From NCBI RefSeq assembly GCF_030817075.1, contig NZ_JAUSYU010000001.1, positions 186,001 through 250,000 on the forward strand: 64,000 bases of DNA. The letters run 5' to 3'. The notes under the pieces were generated by a model. That model had not been told where the DNA came from. It made no database searches and saw only the letters and a list, made by a program, of their open reading frames with translations. A program made the position numbers and the translations under genes. The DNA comes from Arthrobacter sp. V1I9. Lineage in GTDB: Bacteria > Actinomycetota > Actinomycetes > Actinomycetales > Micrococcaceae. Positions 1-7,834 of the stretch are shown here, in pieces. Positions within the stretch are counted from its first letter, which is position 1. Each line of letters opens with the position of its first letter.

Positions 1-456
1 GCCGGACAGCTCTCCCGGGCGGCGCTCCGTCAGGGCAGCCGGCACCTCGACGCGTTCCAGGGCTTGGCCGATCAGAGCCCGGTGGTTTCCCTCCACCCGG
101 AGCTGCCGCAGCGGCTCCATCAGCAGCTGCGAAATGGTCATTCTGGGATCGAGGCTTCCTGCCGGGTTCTGCGGGATGTACTGCACGGCGCGGCGGTACC
201 AGCGCAGCGTTCGGACAGCGCCGGGCCGTATGGTCTGGCCGTCGAGCGTCACGGAGCCGGCAGAGGGCTTTGCCATGGCCAGGAGAATCCGCACCAGGGT
301 GGACTTGCCGGAACCGGAACTCCCCACCAGCGCCGTGCTGGTGCCGGGGGCGAGGCTCAAACTGATGTTTCGGAGTGTTTCTACGGGCTGCCGGTTGCGG
401 AAGCCGCGGGCTGGGTAGGCGAAGGAGATGCTGTCCGCGGCCAGGGCGCCGGTCAT
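1..456 (-). CDS. ABC transporter ATP-binding protein (OppF/DppF type), partial
   Basis: Only the first 152 residues are present; the gene runs off the left edge exactly at the signature motif (GELSG). It should be the second nucleotide-binding subunit of a peptide/nickel-type importer, hydrolysing ATP on the cytoplasmic face. Visible features are the Walker A motif GSSGSGKST at about residues 46-54 and a Q-loop YIPQNP at about residues 93-98. The ATG overlaps the stop of the upstream ATPase gene (ATGA), so the two are translationally coupled and probably form the usual D/F heterodimer. The permease and binding-protein genes are not in view. The substrate cannot be read from the sequence. Confidence 0.85.
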   Translation of the reverse strand, partial: MTGALAADSISFAYPARGFRNRQPVETLRNISLSLAPGTSTALVGSSGSGKSTLVRILLAMAKPSAGSVTLDGQTIRPGAVRTLRWYRRAVQYIPQNPAGSLDPRMTISQLLMEPLRQLRVEGNHRALIGQALERVEVPAALTERRPGELSG

Positions 457-1268
457 GCTGCCACCGCTGTTTTTAGTGTTGCCGGAGCCGCAAGCGGCAG
501 TGCACCTGTGGCTGCTGCCACCAAGCGCCGCGTGTAGGGGTGGCGCGGAGTGCACAGCAGTTCCGTCATCGGTGCTTCTTCGACGATCCGGCCGCCCTCC
601 ATCACCAGCGCGCGGCTGCAGAGCGATGCGGCGGCCGAAAGGTCGTGGGTGATGAAGAGGACGCTTCGGCCTTCGGCTCCCCACGTGCGGAGGGTCGCGA
701 GGACCTTGGCCTGGGTCACGGCGTCCAGCGCCGTAGTGGGCTCGTCTGCTACGAGGACGCGGCTGCCGCACGCCAGGGCCAGGGCGATACAAACTCTCTG
801 CAGTTGCCCGCCGGAAAGTTCACCGGTGTAGCGGGGAAGGATTGCTGCGGGTTCCGTAATTCCGGCCTGCGCCAGGAACCGGGCAGCGTGCGTCCAGGCG
901 TCGGTCCGGCGAAACCCAGCCCTGCGTAACGGCATGAGGAGTTGTTTGCCCACGGGAACCAGCGGGTTGAGGGAGCTTTGGGGATCCTGGCGGATGAGTG
1001 CCGCGTTCGCTGCGGTGGCAGTCGTCCTGCCTGCCACCTTCCAGGCGCCTATGCCAGGCTCACCTCCGAAGGAGACCTCCCCGCTGGCGGTGATCCCGTC
1101 CGGAACGGTTCCGGTCAGGGCCGCCGCGGTCAGCGACTTGCCCGATCCCGAGGCGCCCAGCAGCGCGACGCACTCGCCGGCCTGCATGGAGAATGTCAGG
1201 GGGTGCACCAGCCGCTGCCCGTCATACGACAGCGCGAGGTTCGTCACGGAGAGGGCGGGTGCAGGCAT
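453..1268 (-). CDS. ABC transporter ATP-binding protein (OppD/DppD type)
   Basis: First ATPase of the importer whose partner follows by a 4-base overlap. Walker A is GASGSGKS, the signature LSGGQLQRVCIALALA and Walker B VLVADEPTTALD, followed by the H-loop FITHD. The C-terminal CTPRHPYTRRL stretch is typical of Opp/Dpp ATPases. The frame is open back to a TTG at 1331, but the ATG at 1268 (MPAPALSVTNLALSYDG) matches the family N-terminus better, and the upstream TTG-ATG stretch overlaps a Fur/Zur-like box. No strong Shine-Dalgarno sequence precedes either start. The gene is first in its transcription unit because purM ends 100-170 bases upstream. Confidence 0.87.
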   Translation of the reverse strand: MPAPALSVTNLALSYDGQRLVHPLTFSMQAGECVALLGASGSGKSLTAAALTGTVPDGITASGEVSFGGEPGIGAWKVAGRTTATAANAALIRQDPQSSLNPLVPVGKQLLMPLRRAGFRRTDAWTHAARFLAQAGITEPAAILPRYTGELSGGQLQRVCIALALACGSRVLVADEPTTALDAVTQAKVLATLRTWGAEGRSVLFITHDLSAAASLCSRALVMEGGRIVEEAPMTELLCTPRHPYTRRLVAAATGALPLAAPATLKTAVAA

Positions 1269-1315
1269 CTGGGCATCGTTTCGTGGAAGGACTTCAGGAC
1301 AGGTCCTCATACTAA

Positions 1316-1330
1316 CAATAATCATTCGCA
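1316..1330. promoter_or_regulatory. Fur/Zur-like 7-1-7 box
   Basis: CAATAATCATTCGCA matches the Fur/Zur core TGATAAT-N-ATTATCA at 10 of 14 defined positions. It lies 48-62 bases upstream of the ATG at 1268 of the Opp-type ATPase gene. Outer CTAA/TTAG bases at 1312-1315 and 1332-1335 extend the symmetry. Metal control of this importer is inferred, not shown. Confidence 0.35.
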
Positions 1331-1381
1331 ATTAGACAATGGGTGTTTGGTTGACCAGACATCATTCATCCCTTAAAGCCG

Positions 1382-1415
1382 TAACCGCGCTTATGGAGGT
1401 CCATAAGCGCGGTTA
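1382..1415. terminator. Perfect 16-bp hairpin downstream of purM
   Basis: Arms at 1382-1397 and 1400-1415 are exact reverse complements with a 2-base gap, so this is nearly a continuous 34-bp palindrome. It lies 20 bases beyond the purM stop. There is no strong T-run on either side, so it may act as a transcript-stabilising or weak terminator structure between purM and the ABC gene, which run in the same direction. Confidence 0.6.
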
Positions 1416-1434
1416 GTGGGACTTCGATGCTGAT

Positions 1435-2583
1435 TTACGCGTAGGCGTTGACCAAGCGGACTGCGCCGCCGTCCACACCCTTGGCGCCCTGTACGTAATC
1501 CGGGCCGGACTTGAGGATCGAGTCCGAATCCTCGGTGACGGTGCCCATGACCCAGGATGGGAGGCCACGGTCGTTCAGGCGCGAGACGGCGGCGTCTGCG
1601 GCGTCGGCAGAGACGATGGCCACCATGCCCACCCCCAGGTTCAGGGTGCGCTCAAGGTCTGCCAGCGGCACGTTGCCCAGTTCAGACACCAGCTTGAAGA
1701 TGGCCGGCAGTTCCCAAGTGGCGCGGTCCACCGTGGCCACGAGGCCCTGGGGGAGGACGCGGGCCAGGTTGGCCGCCAGGCCGCCGCCGGTCACGTGACT
1801 GAAGCCGTGCACTGCGGAAGCGCCGGTGACGGGGAAGGTGCGGGCGAGGTCCAGGCAGTCCGCCGCGTACACACGGGTGGGCTCGAGGAGTTCCTCGCCC
1901 AGGGTGCGGCCGAGTTCGGAGACCTGGCGGTCCAGTGCCCAGCCGGCGTGGTTGATGACGCGGCGCACCAGGGAGTAGCCGTTGGAGTGCAGGCCGGAGG
2001 ATGCCATGCCGATCACAACGTCGCCGGCGCGGACGCGGTCCGGCCCCAGCAGGGCGTCGGCCTCGACAACGCCGGTGGCTGCGCCCGCGACGTCGTACTC
2101 GTGCTCTCCCAGCAGCCCGGGGTGCTCGGCGGTTTCGCCACCCACCAGCGCGGTGCCAGCTACCGAGCAGGCTGCGGCGATGCCACGGACAATGTCGGCG
2201 ATGCGCTCGGGTACTACCTTGCCGCAGGCGATGTAGTCCGTCATGTACAGCGGCTCTGCGCCAACCACCACGATGTCGTCCACCACCATGCCCACGAGGT
2301 CGAAGCCGATGGTGTCGTGGATGTCCATGGCCTGGGCAATGGCAACCTTGGTGCCTACGCCGTCGGTGGACGTTGCCAGCAGCGGCTTCTTGTAGGTCAG
2401 GAGCCTCGAGACGTCGTAGAGGCCGGCGAAGCCGCCCACCCCGCCGATTACCGAGGAATTGTGGGTGGCCTTGACGGCACCCTTCATCAGCTCGACGGCG
2501 CGGTCGCCGGCTTCAACATCGACGCCTGCGGAGGCGTAGGTGATGCCGGAAGTGTTGCCGGAGGCGGGGGCAGCGGAAGTCAT
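1435..2583 (-). CDS. purM: Phosphoribosylformylglycinamidine cyclo-ligase (AIR synthetase)
   Basis: Catalyses the ATP-dependent ring closure of FGAM to AIR, step 5 of de novo purine synthesis, in the cytosol. The 382-residue protein has the PurM hallmarks: ITYASAGVDVEAGDRAVEL near the start, STDGVGTK at about residues 71-78, the GFDLVGMVVDDI segment, GGETAEHPG and SSGLHSNGYSLVR. It is about 30 residues longer than E. coli PurM, mostly at the termini. Its start overlaps the purF stop by 4 bases, so it is the second gene of a purF-purM unit. A 16-bp hairpin follows it. Confidence 0.97.
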   Translation of the reverse strand: MTSAAPASGNTSGITYASAGVDVEAGDRAVELMKGAVKATHNSSVIGGVGGFAGLYDVSRLLTYKKPLLATSTDGVGTKVAIAQAMDIHDTIGFDLVGMVVDDIVVVGAEPLYMTDYIACGKVVPERIADIVRGIAAACSVAGTALVGGETAEHPGLLGEHEYDVAGAATGVVEADALLGPDRVRAGDVVIGMASSGLHSNGYSLVRRVINHAGWALDRQVSELGRTLGEELLEPTRVYAADCLDLARTFPVTGASAVHGFSHVTGGGLAANLARVLPQGLVATVDRATWELPAIFKLVSELGNVPLADLERTLNLGVGMVAIVSADAADAAVSRLNDRGLPSWVMGTVTEDSDSILKSGPDYVQGAKGVDGGAVRLVNAYA

Positions 2584-4250
2584 ACGGACTCTTTCTTGTC
2601 AGTGCCGGCGGCGGCGTGTACGTCTGGCACAAGGTCGGCTTCGGTCAGCAGGTTCTCAAACTCGGAGTCCGGTCCGGGATCGCAGCCCGTGGCGCCGGAT
2701 TTCTCCGCCGGGTCCACCTGGGGATCCACGGCAAGGGCCGCTGTGACGCCGGGGAGGGCGGACGGCGAGGGCTTCAACCCGCCGAGGTCCGTACGTTCCA
2801 GCAGGTTCTTGCCCAGCTTGTCCGAACCCGGAAGCTCGATGGGGTACTTGCCGGTGAAGCACGCGGTGCACAGGCGCTCCCGCGGCTGCCGGGTGGCTTC
2901 GATCATGCCGTCTTCGGAAATGTAGGCGAGGGAGTCGGCCCCGATAGCCTGCGAGATTTCCTCGATGGTGGCGCCGTTGGCGATCAGCTCGGCGCGGGAG
3001 GCGAAGTCGATGCCGTAGAAGCAGGGCCACTGCACGGGCGGGGAGGAGATCTTGACGTGAACGGACGCGGCACCGGCTTCGCGGAGCATCCGGACGATGG
3101 CGCGCTGCGTGTTGCCGCGGACGATCGAGTCATCCACCACCACCACGCGCTTGCCGCGGATTACGGACTCGAGGGCGTTGAGCTTAAGCCGGATACCCAG
3201 CTGGCGCAGCGTCTGCGAGGGCTGGATGAACGTCCGGCCAACGTAGGAGTTCTTGACGAACCCGTGGGCGAAGGGGATGCCGGATTCTTCGGCGTAGCCC
3301 ACGGCGGCAGGGGTGCCGGACTCGGGAACGGGAATAACGATGTCTGCCACCTGCGTGTTTTCGCGGGCCAGCTGGCGGCCCATCTCCACGCGGGACTCGT
3401 ACACGGAGCGGCCAGCGATGGCGGCGTCCGGACGGGCAAGGTAGACGTACTCGAAAACGCAACCGGCCGGCGTCGGCTCCGCAAAGCGCTGGGAGCGCAC
3501 GCCCTGCTCGTCAATGGCGATGAACTCGCCGGGCTCGATTTCACGGATGAAGCTGGCTCCGACGGTGGCGAGTGCGGACTGCTCGGAGGCGACAACCCAG
3601 CCACGTTCCAGCCGGCCGAGGACCAGGGGGCGGATGCCGTAGGTGTCGCGGGCGGCGTAGAGGGTGCCTTCGTCCATAAAGACGAAGCAGAAGCCGCCCT
3701 TGATCTTGGGCAGCAGTTCGATGGCGGTTTCTTCGAGGGTCTTGCCCGGCTCGCCTTCCAGGAGTGCCGTGACCAGGGCGGTGTCCGAGGTGTTGCCCTG
3801 TTTCATCTCGCCCGTGAGCTGATCGCCGTTGCGTTCCTGGATCATGGCGTTGAGTTCGGCCGTGTTGGTGAGGTTGCCGTTGTGCGCCAGGGCCACGGTT
3901 CCGGTGCTGGTGGCGCCGAGGGTGGGCTGGGCGTTGGCCCAGTGGCTGGCTCCGGTGGTGGAGTAGCGGCAGTGGCCCACTGCCAGGTGCCCGGTGAGGG
4001 TGTTCAGGGTGGTTTCGTCAAAGACCTGGGAGACGAGTCCCATGTCCTTGTAGACGTTGATCCGGTTGCCGTCGCTGGTGGCTATACCAGCGGACTCCTG
4101 ACCGCGGTGCTGCAGTGCATACAGCCCGTAATAGGTTAGTTTTGCTACTTCTTCACCTGGTGCCCAGACTCCGAAAACGCCACAGGCGTCCTGCGGGCCT
4201 TTTTCGCCAGGGAGAAGATCATGGGAAAGTTTTCCATCGCCGCGTGCCAC
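2580..4250 (-). CDS. purF: Amidophosphoribosyltransferase
   Basis: Committed step of purine synthesis: PRPP plus glutamine gives phosphoribosylamine. The 556-residue protein has an N-terminal propeptide of 22 residues before the catalytic CGVFG (Cys23), a class II glutamine amidotransferase domain, then a phosphoribosyltransferase domain with the PRPP loop VVVVDDSIVRG. Cysteines in WPCFYGIDF and CTACFTGKYP fit the 4Fe-4S PurF type. The start is GTG at 4250. A GATAAT hexamer sits six bases upstream of it, which suggests a leaderless transcript. The C-terminal tail of about 60 residues is longer than in E. coli and poorly conserved in appearance. Confidence 0.97.
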   Translation of the reverse strand: MARGDGKLSHDLLPGEKGPQDACGVFGVWAPGEEVAKLTYYGLYALQHRGQESAGIATSDGNRINVYKDMGLVSQVFDETTLNTLTGHLAVGHCRYSTTGASHWANAQPTLGATSTGTVALAHNGNLTNTAELNAMIQERNGDQLTGEMKQGNTSDTALVTALLEGEPGKTLEETAIELLPKIKGGFCFVFMDEGTLYAARDTYGIRPLVLGRLERGWVVASEQSALATVGASFIREIEPGEFIAIDEQGVRSQRFAEPTPAGCVFEYVYLARPDAAIAGRSVYESRVEMGRQLARENTQVADIVIPVPESGTPAAVGYAEESGIPFAHGFVKNSYVGRTFIQPSQTLRQLGIRLKLNALESVIRGKRVVVVDDSIVRGNTQRAIVRMLREAGAASVHVKISSPPVQWPCFYGIDFASRAELIANGATIEEISQAIGADSLAYISEDGMIEATRQPRERLCTACFTGKYPIELPGSDKLGKNLLERTDLGGLKPSPSALPGVTAALAVDPQVDPAEKSGATGCDPGPDSEFENLLTEADLVPDVHAAAGTDKKESV

Positions 4251-4256
4251 TGGTCG

Positions 4257-4262
4257 ATTATC
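4257..4262 (-). promoter_or_regulatory. Candidate -10 box of a leaderless purF transcript
   Basis: On the minus strand GATAAT is followed by CGACCA and then the GTG start, placing the expected transcription start at the first base of the purF codon. No Shine-Dalgarno sequence is seen. The -35 region is not clear, so this is tentative. Confidence 0.4.
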
Positions 4263-4309
4263 TCACGACATGGGGTAAGACTTTTCCGGCCGCCCGTTTG
4301 TGACCCGGG

Positions 4310-4624
4310 CTAAGGCTGGGAATCGGTATCCGGTTCGGAGTCCGGGACGGACTCCACCACGGCCCGCTGCTGCCGCTTGACGCTGCGGCGGTCCAGGATC
4401 AGCGCCAGCACAGCACCAAGGACCGCGCCGGCGCCGGCGAACAGCACCAGGAAGAATCCGAACACCGAGCCTGGGTCGAAGTTCTCGCTTGCGGGCAGCC
4501 CGTAGGCCACCGCCGCAGCCACCCCCACGCCCACCAGTGCGCCCAGGACCAGGAACGGCACGTACTTGGGCGCACGGCGGACGGTGATCTCGCGGCGCTC
4601 GGAGGGGGGTTGTTCAGAAGCCAT
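4310..4624 (-). CDS. Small two-helix membrane protein of unknown function
   Basis: A 104-residue protein with a basic N-terminus (RREITVRRAPKYVP) and two hydrophobic segments at about residues 24-44 and 54-80, glycine/alanine-rich, followed by a charged DRRSVKRQQ tail and an acidic C-terminus. Both ends are predicted cytoplasmic. It lies between purF and the hiuH-uraD pair on the same strand, with gaps of about 60 and 90 bases. I do not recognise a family and propose no function; such small proteins beside purF are seen in actinobacteria. Confidence 0.7.
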   Translation of the reverse strand: MASEQPPSERREITVRRAPKYVPFLVLGALVGVGVAAAVAYGLPASENFDPGSVFGFFLVLFAGAGAVLGAVLALILDRRSVKRQQRAVVESVPDSEPDTDSQP

Positions 4625-4715
4625 GCCTCAAGCCTACATTTCCGCAGATGCCCTATCAGTTACGGCTGCTTCACCCCCGGTTTGAGGACCATAAGTGATA
4701 GGACAACGAGGGGGT

Positions 4716-5054
4716 TCAGCTGCCGCGGTACGTGGAGTAGGCGAACGGGCTGAGCAGGAGCGGGACGTGGTAATGCTCGGGGCCAGTGACTTCGAACACC
4801 AGGTCCACCTCGGGGAAGAATGTTGCGGTCTGCAAACCGGCGTAGTAGCTCCCGGTGGCGAAGTTTAGCTTGTAGTGCCCCGGTTCCAGCTGCTCCGGGC
4901 CCAGATCCTTCGCTCGGCCGTCGGCATCCGTAGTGGAGCCTGCAAGTTCCTGCCAGCTGCCGCCGTCGTTTTTGTAAAGCACGACGGCGACCCCCGCCGC
5001 CGGGCGTCCGGCGCCTGTGTCGAGGATATGGGTGGTGACGTGGGAGACGCTCAT
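4716..5054 (-). CDS. hiuH: 5-hydroxyisourate hydrolase (transthyretin-like)
   Basis: Hydrolyses 5-hydroxyisourate, the product of urate oxidase, to OHCU. The 112-residue length and motifs fit the TLP family: HVTTHILD near the start (His9), TDADGRAKD (Arg47), EHYHVPLLLSPFAYSTYRGS at the end with the diagnostic YRGS tail. The start overlaps the uraD stop by 4 bases (ATGA). Urate oxidase itself is not in the window, and the downstream allantoin genes lie 10 kb away. Confidence 0.95.
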   Translation of the reverse strand: MSVSHVTTHILDTGAGRPAAGVAVVLYKNDGGSWQELAGSTTDADGRAKDLGPEQLEPGHYKLNFATGSYYAGLQTATFFPEVDLVFEVTGPEHYHVPLLLSPFAYSTYRGS

Positions 5055-5548
5055 TCGGTGATCAGTCCTTCAAGCCGCAGTACGGCAATCTCGCGCAGCT
5101 GTTGGGCCACGATGGTGTCTTCTTCGGCGGGGGAGTTTTCCAGCCGCTCCTTCAGGGACTGCAGAATTTCCGGGGCGGTGCGGCCGGCGGCGCGAATCAG
5201 GAAGACGCGGCCGAACTTTTCCTCGTAGTCCCTGTTGCCTTGGGCCAAAGCCTCAGCCAGGGCAGTATCCGCGGGATCCACCCCGGCCTGCTCGGAACGG
5301 GACATGGACGCCTCGGCGGTGGCCGCCGTCGGACGTTCGCCGATCCGGGGGTGGTGCGCCATGGCGGACTCCACTTCAGCCGGGGTGAAGGGGTTCGCGG
5401 CTTCGGCTGCAAAAGCCAGGAGCGCGTCCGTGGACGGGAAGGGCCGGGCTGCGGCGACAGTGTCCACCCAGCGCTGCACATCGATGCATGGTCGAAGGGT
5501 GTTCGCGGCCAGGGCGGTGTCCGCAGTGTTGAATTCGGCAAGCTTCAT
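5051..5548 (-). CDS. uraD: OHCU decarboxylase
   Basis: Decarboxylates 2-oxo-4-hydroxy-4-carboxy-5-ureidoimidazoline to S-allantoin. The frame is open to 5581, but the ATG at 5548 has a GAGGAAG ribosome site 8 bases away and gives the family N-terminus (MKLAEFNTADTALAANTL). The 165-residue product shows the catalytic HPRIGE motif (His66) and the FGRVFLIRAAGRTAPEIL signature. It is first in a coupled uraD-hiuH pair. Gene order is as in other actinobacterial urate operons, but the usual neighbouring uricase and transporter genes are missing here. Confidence 0.95.
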   Translation of the reverse strand: MKLAEFNTADTALAANTLRPCIDVQRWVDTVAAARPFPSTDALLAFAAEAANPFTPAEVESAMAHHPRIGERPTAATAEASMSRSEQAGVDPADTALAEALAQGNRDYEEKFGRVFLIRAAGRTAPEILQSLKERLENSPAEEDTIVAQQLREIAVLRLEGLITE

Positions 5549-5799
5549 GCTGGCTGCTTCCTCAGTGACAAATGCTGGCATCCATGGTGACGGCTATGCG
5601 GAGGCCGGACTTCCCGGCACCCAAGCGCCGGTGGTGCCGGCTTCAGGCTTCCGCATCATGGAACTGTTATTTCAGCATACGTAATATTCAAGTAGAGCAA
5701 GCGGTCAGTGTCAAGAGACTACCGCAGCACTGAGACCCAGCCGGTATTATCGCGGGAGAGCCACAAGCTCAACGACAATGCTGGGGAAAACAAAAGAAT

Positions 5800-7042
5800 A
5801 TGGACGGGACGGCTATGCAAATGCTGACCGATCAGGACGCCGCGCGGGAGCTTGGCCTGCGGGAGTACGGGCTGATACCTACTACGGCGGGTGAGACGCC
5901 GGTGCTGACCGACGCCCAGGCCAGAGGTGCGCTGGACAACCTGGTGCGGCTGGCCGCGTCCTTGTGCGGGGTGCCCTACGGCGTGGTCAATATCATCACT
6001 TCAGACCAGCAGTTCCAGATAGCGGCCTCGGGAATCGACCCCCGCATTTGCTCCCGCGAGGACTCCATGTGCGCCACGGTCTTTTTGGCCGGCGGGACAA
6101 CCGTGGTCCGGGACGCTTCGCAGGACCCGCGGTTCGCGGCAAACCCCTTCGTCAGCGGGGAGAAAGCTGCCGTCCGCTTCTACGCCTCCGTGCCGCTGGA
6201 GACCTCCTCTGGACTGGTTCTGGGGTCCCTGTGTGTTTTCTCCAACCGCCCGGAGCTCCCCACGCTCGAGCAGCTAAGCCTCCTGGAAGTACTGGCCCGC
6301 CAGGTGGTGGAGCTCCTGGAACTGCAGCACCGCACCCTTCAGCTCAACCAAGCCCTGGCCGAACTGCAGCGCAGCAACACCATGCTCGCCGAGTTCGCCG
6401 GGCGGGTCAGCCACGATCTTCGCGTGCCGCTCACCACCATCCTGGGGTATGTGGAGCTGGCCGAGGACGATCCTGGCATCCAGCCGGACCACCCGGCTGT
6501 GGAGTATTTGGAACTCATCAGCAGCGGTGGACGGCGCATGCTGGCCACTCTTGAGGACGTTTTGGACTACTCGCGAGCGGACGGAAAGCTTAACCGGGAA
6601 CGGCTGTCCTTGCTCGCCGTCACGGCCGAGGCGGTCCGGGACCTGGGCCTTGACCTGGGCCTTGCCAGCGGCATTCTGTGCGAGGATGCCGAGCTCTTCG
6701 CAGACCGCGCCCAGCTGCGCACCCTTCTGCAGAACCTCCTGGCCAACTCGCTGAACTACCAGAACCCCGGCCAGGGGCTGCGCGTCACCGTCAGCGGAGA
6801 AGCGGGCCCCAAAGGAATGACCCTCCATGTTGCCGATAACGGAAAAGGCATCCTCCCCGCCGACCGCTCCAGGGCCGTGGAGCCGTTGGTGCGGCTGAAC
6901 CGTCCCGGTGACCTTCCCGGGACGGGACTGGGCCTGGCCACCTGCCACCGGATCGCGCAGGCGCACGGTGGAGAGCTCACCATCAGCGATACTCCGGGCG
7001 GGCGGAGCCACGGTTTCGGTGACGTTCCCGGCGCAAGGCTGA
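5800..7042 (+). pseudogene. GAF-domain sensor histidine kinase with a late frameshift
   Basis: Cytosolic sensor kinase: N-terminal GAF domain (about residues 40-175), HisKA with VSHDLRVPL (His205), then HATPase with N-box LLANSLNY, G1 DNGKGI and G2 GTGLGLATCHRI. After GELTISDTPG the frame carries one extra G in the run at 6997-7003. Removing one G restores GGATVSVTFPAQG and a TGA at 7040-7042, the expected end of such a kinase at 413 residues. Read as it stands, the frame continues to 7515 in meaningless sequence antisense to the next gene. All catalytic boxes precede the lesion, so the product may still be active; a sequencing error is also possible. It converges on the partner-switch operon at 7.1-10.9 kb. 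Confidence 0.75.
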
Positions 7043-7086
7043 GGCGGCCCGCCCTCCCGGTTCAGCCTGCCCGGCACCGGCCGGAA

Positions 7087-7509
7087 TCAGCCCTGCGGGG
7101 TCCGGGTCAGGACCCAGGTGTTGGTGCCGTCCTGCCGCTCGAAGGTAACGGTGGTGACCAGCGCCTGGATCAGTGCCAGGCCGCGACCGGACTCGGCGTC
7201 CTCGCCCGGCGATGCCGGCTCCATGGGTCCGAACGGCGGCTTCGCGTGATAGGCGCTCACCCGGGCCTGGAGCAGCGTGGGCCGGACGGAGATGTCCACG
7301 CCGAGCTCCACCTGCTCCTGCCCGGCAGGCTCCGCATGCTGGACGATGTTCGATGCCGACTCGATGACCGCCGTCGTAAACGTCATCTGGTCCATGTCCT
7401 GGACAAAGGGGACGTCGAGCCAGAGGCTGTCGAGGTCATTGTGGACGGATTCGATGGCGTCCTCGGCCGCCGGCCCGCGGAAGCTGCGGGACGCCAGGAC
7501 CTCAGTCAT
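7087..7509 (-). CDS. Anti-sigma-factor-like serine kinase (RsbW/SpoIIAB family)
   Basis: A 140-residue GHKL ATPase of the type that phosphorylates a STAS antagonist and binds an alternative partner, classically a sigma factor. The N-box is FTTAVIESASNIVQHA (Glu50, Asn54) and the G2 region is ESGRGLALIQAL (residues 107-116). The G1 box, normally D-x-G-x-x, is replaced by SAYHAKPPFG (about residues 85-94), so nucleotide binding may be weak. It overlaps the upstream STAS gene by 8 bases. It is the last gene of a coupled four-gene unit. No sigma factor gene is nearby, so its target is unknown. Confidence 0.82.
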   Translation of the reverse strand: MTEVLASRSFRGPAAEDAIESVHNDLDSLWLDVPFVQDMDQMTFTTAVIESASNIVQHAEPAGQEQVELGVDISVRPTLLQARVSAYHAKPPFGPMEPASPGEDAESGRGLALIQALVTTVTFERQDGTNTWVLTRTPQG

Positions 7510-7834
7510 TGCTGAACGCCTCCGCGGCCGAACCGTAGGACGTGAGTACTTTGTCCATGCTGGTCAGCTGCAGGACCATCTTTACCTGCGGCTGCACGGC
7601 CGCGATCCGGAGGTCCCCGCCCGCCTGCCGCGCCGCCTTGAGGCAGCCAATGAGTGCGCCCAGGCCGGAGGAGTCCATAAACGCCGTGTTTTCCAGGTTC
7701 ACCACGATCCGGTTGGACCCGCCCGCGATCACGTCGGTGACAAATTCGCGCAGCTTCGGCGCGGAGACCATGTTCAGCCGCCCGTCCGCCTTGACCTCCG
7801 CGTACGAGTCCTTGACCTCATAACTAAACTTCAT
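7502..7834 (-). CDS. STAS-domain anti-sigma factor antagonist
   Basis: A 110-residue single STAS domain like SpoIIAA/RsbV. The phosphorylation loop TAFMDSSGLGALIG carries the serine pair 55-56. The ATG at 7834 has an AGAGGA ribosome site 6 bases upstream, so the longer frame to 7876 is not used. The start lies inside the end of the glycosyltransferase gene (11-base overlap) and the stop inside the start of the kinase gene (8-base overlap), indicating tight coupling of all three. Expected role: dephosphorylated form captures the anti-sigma-like kinase. A downstream sigma factor is not visible. Confidence 0.9.
   Translation of the reverse strand: MKFSYEVKDSYAEVKADGRLNMVSAPKLREFVTDVIAGGSNRIVVNLENTAFMDSSGLGALIGCLKAARQAGGDLRIAAVQPQVKMVLQLTSMDKVLTSYGSAAEAFSND

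Noticed and set aside
2616..4139. Long open frame (507 codons) on the plus strand through purF
   Set aside because: It is antisense to a fully recognisable purF gene; long opposite-strand frames are expected in high-GC coding sequence.
7043..7515. C-terminal extension of the GAF histidine kinase to 571 residues
   Set aside because: The extension is meaningless and antisense to the anti-sigma-like gene; the alternative frame restores the family C-terminus at 7042.
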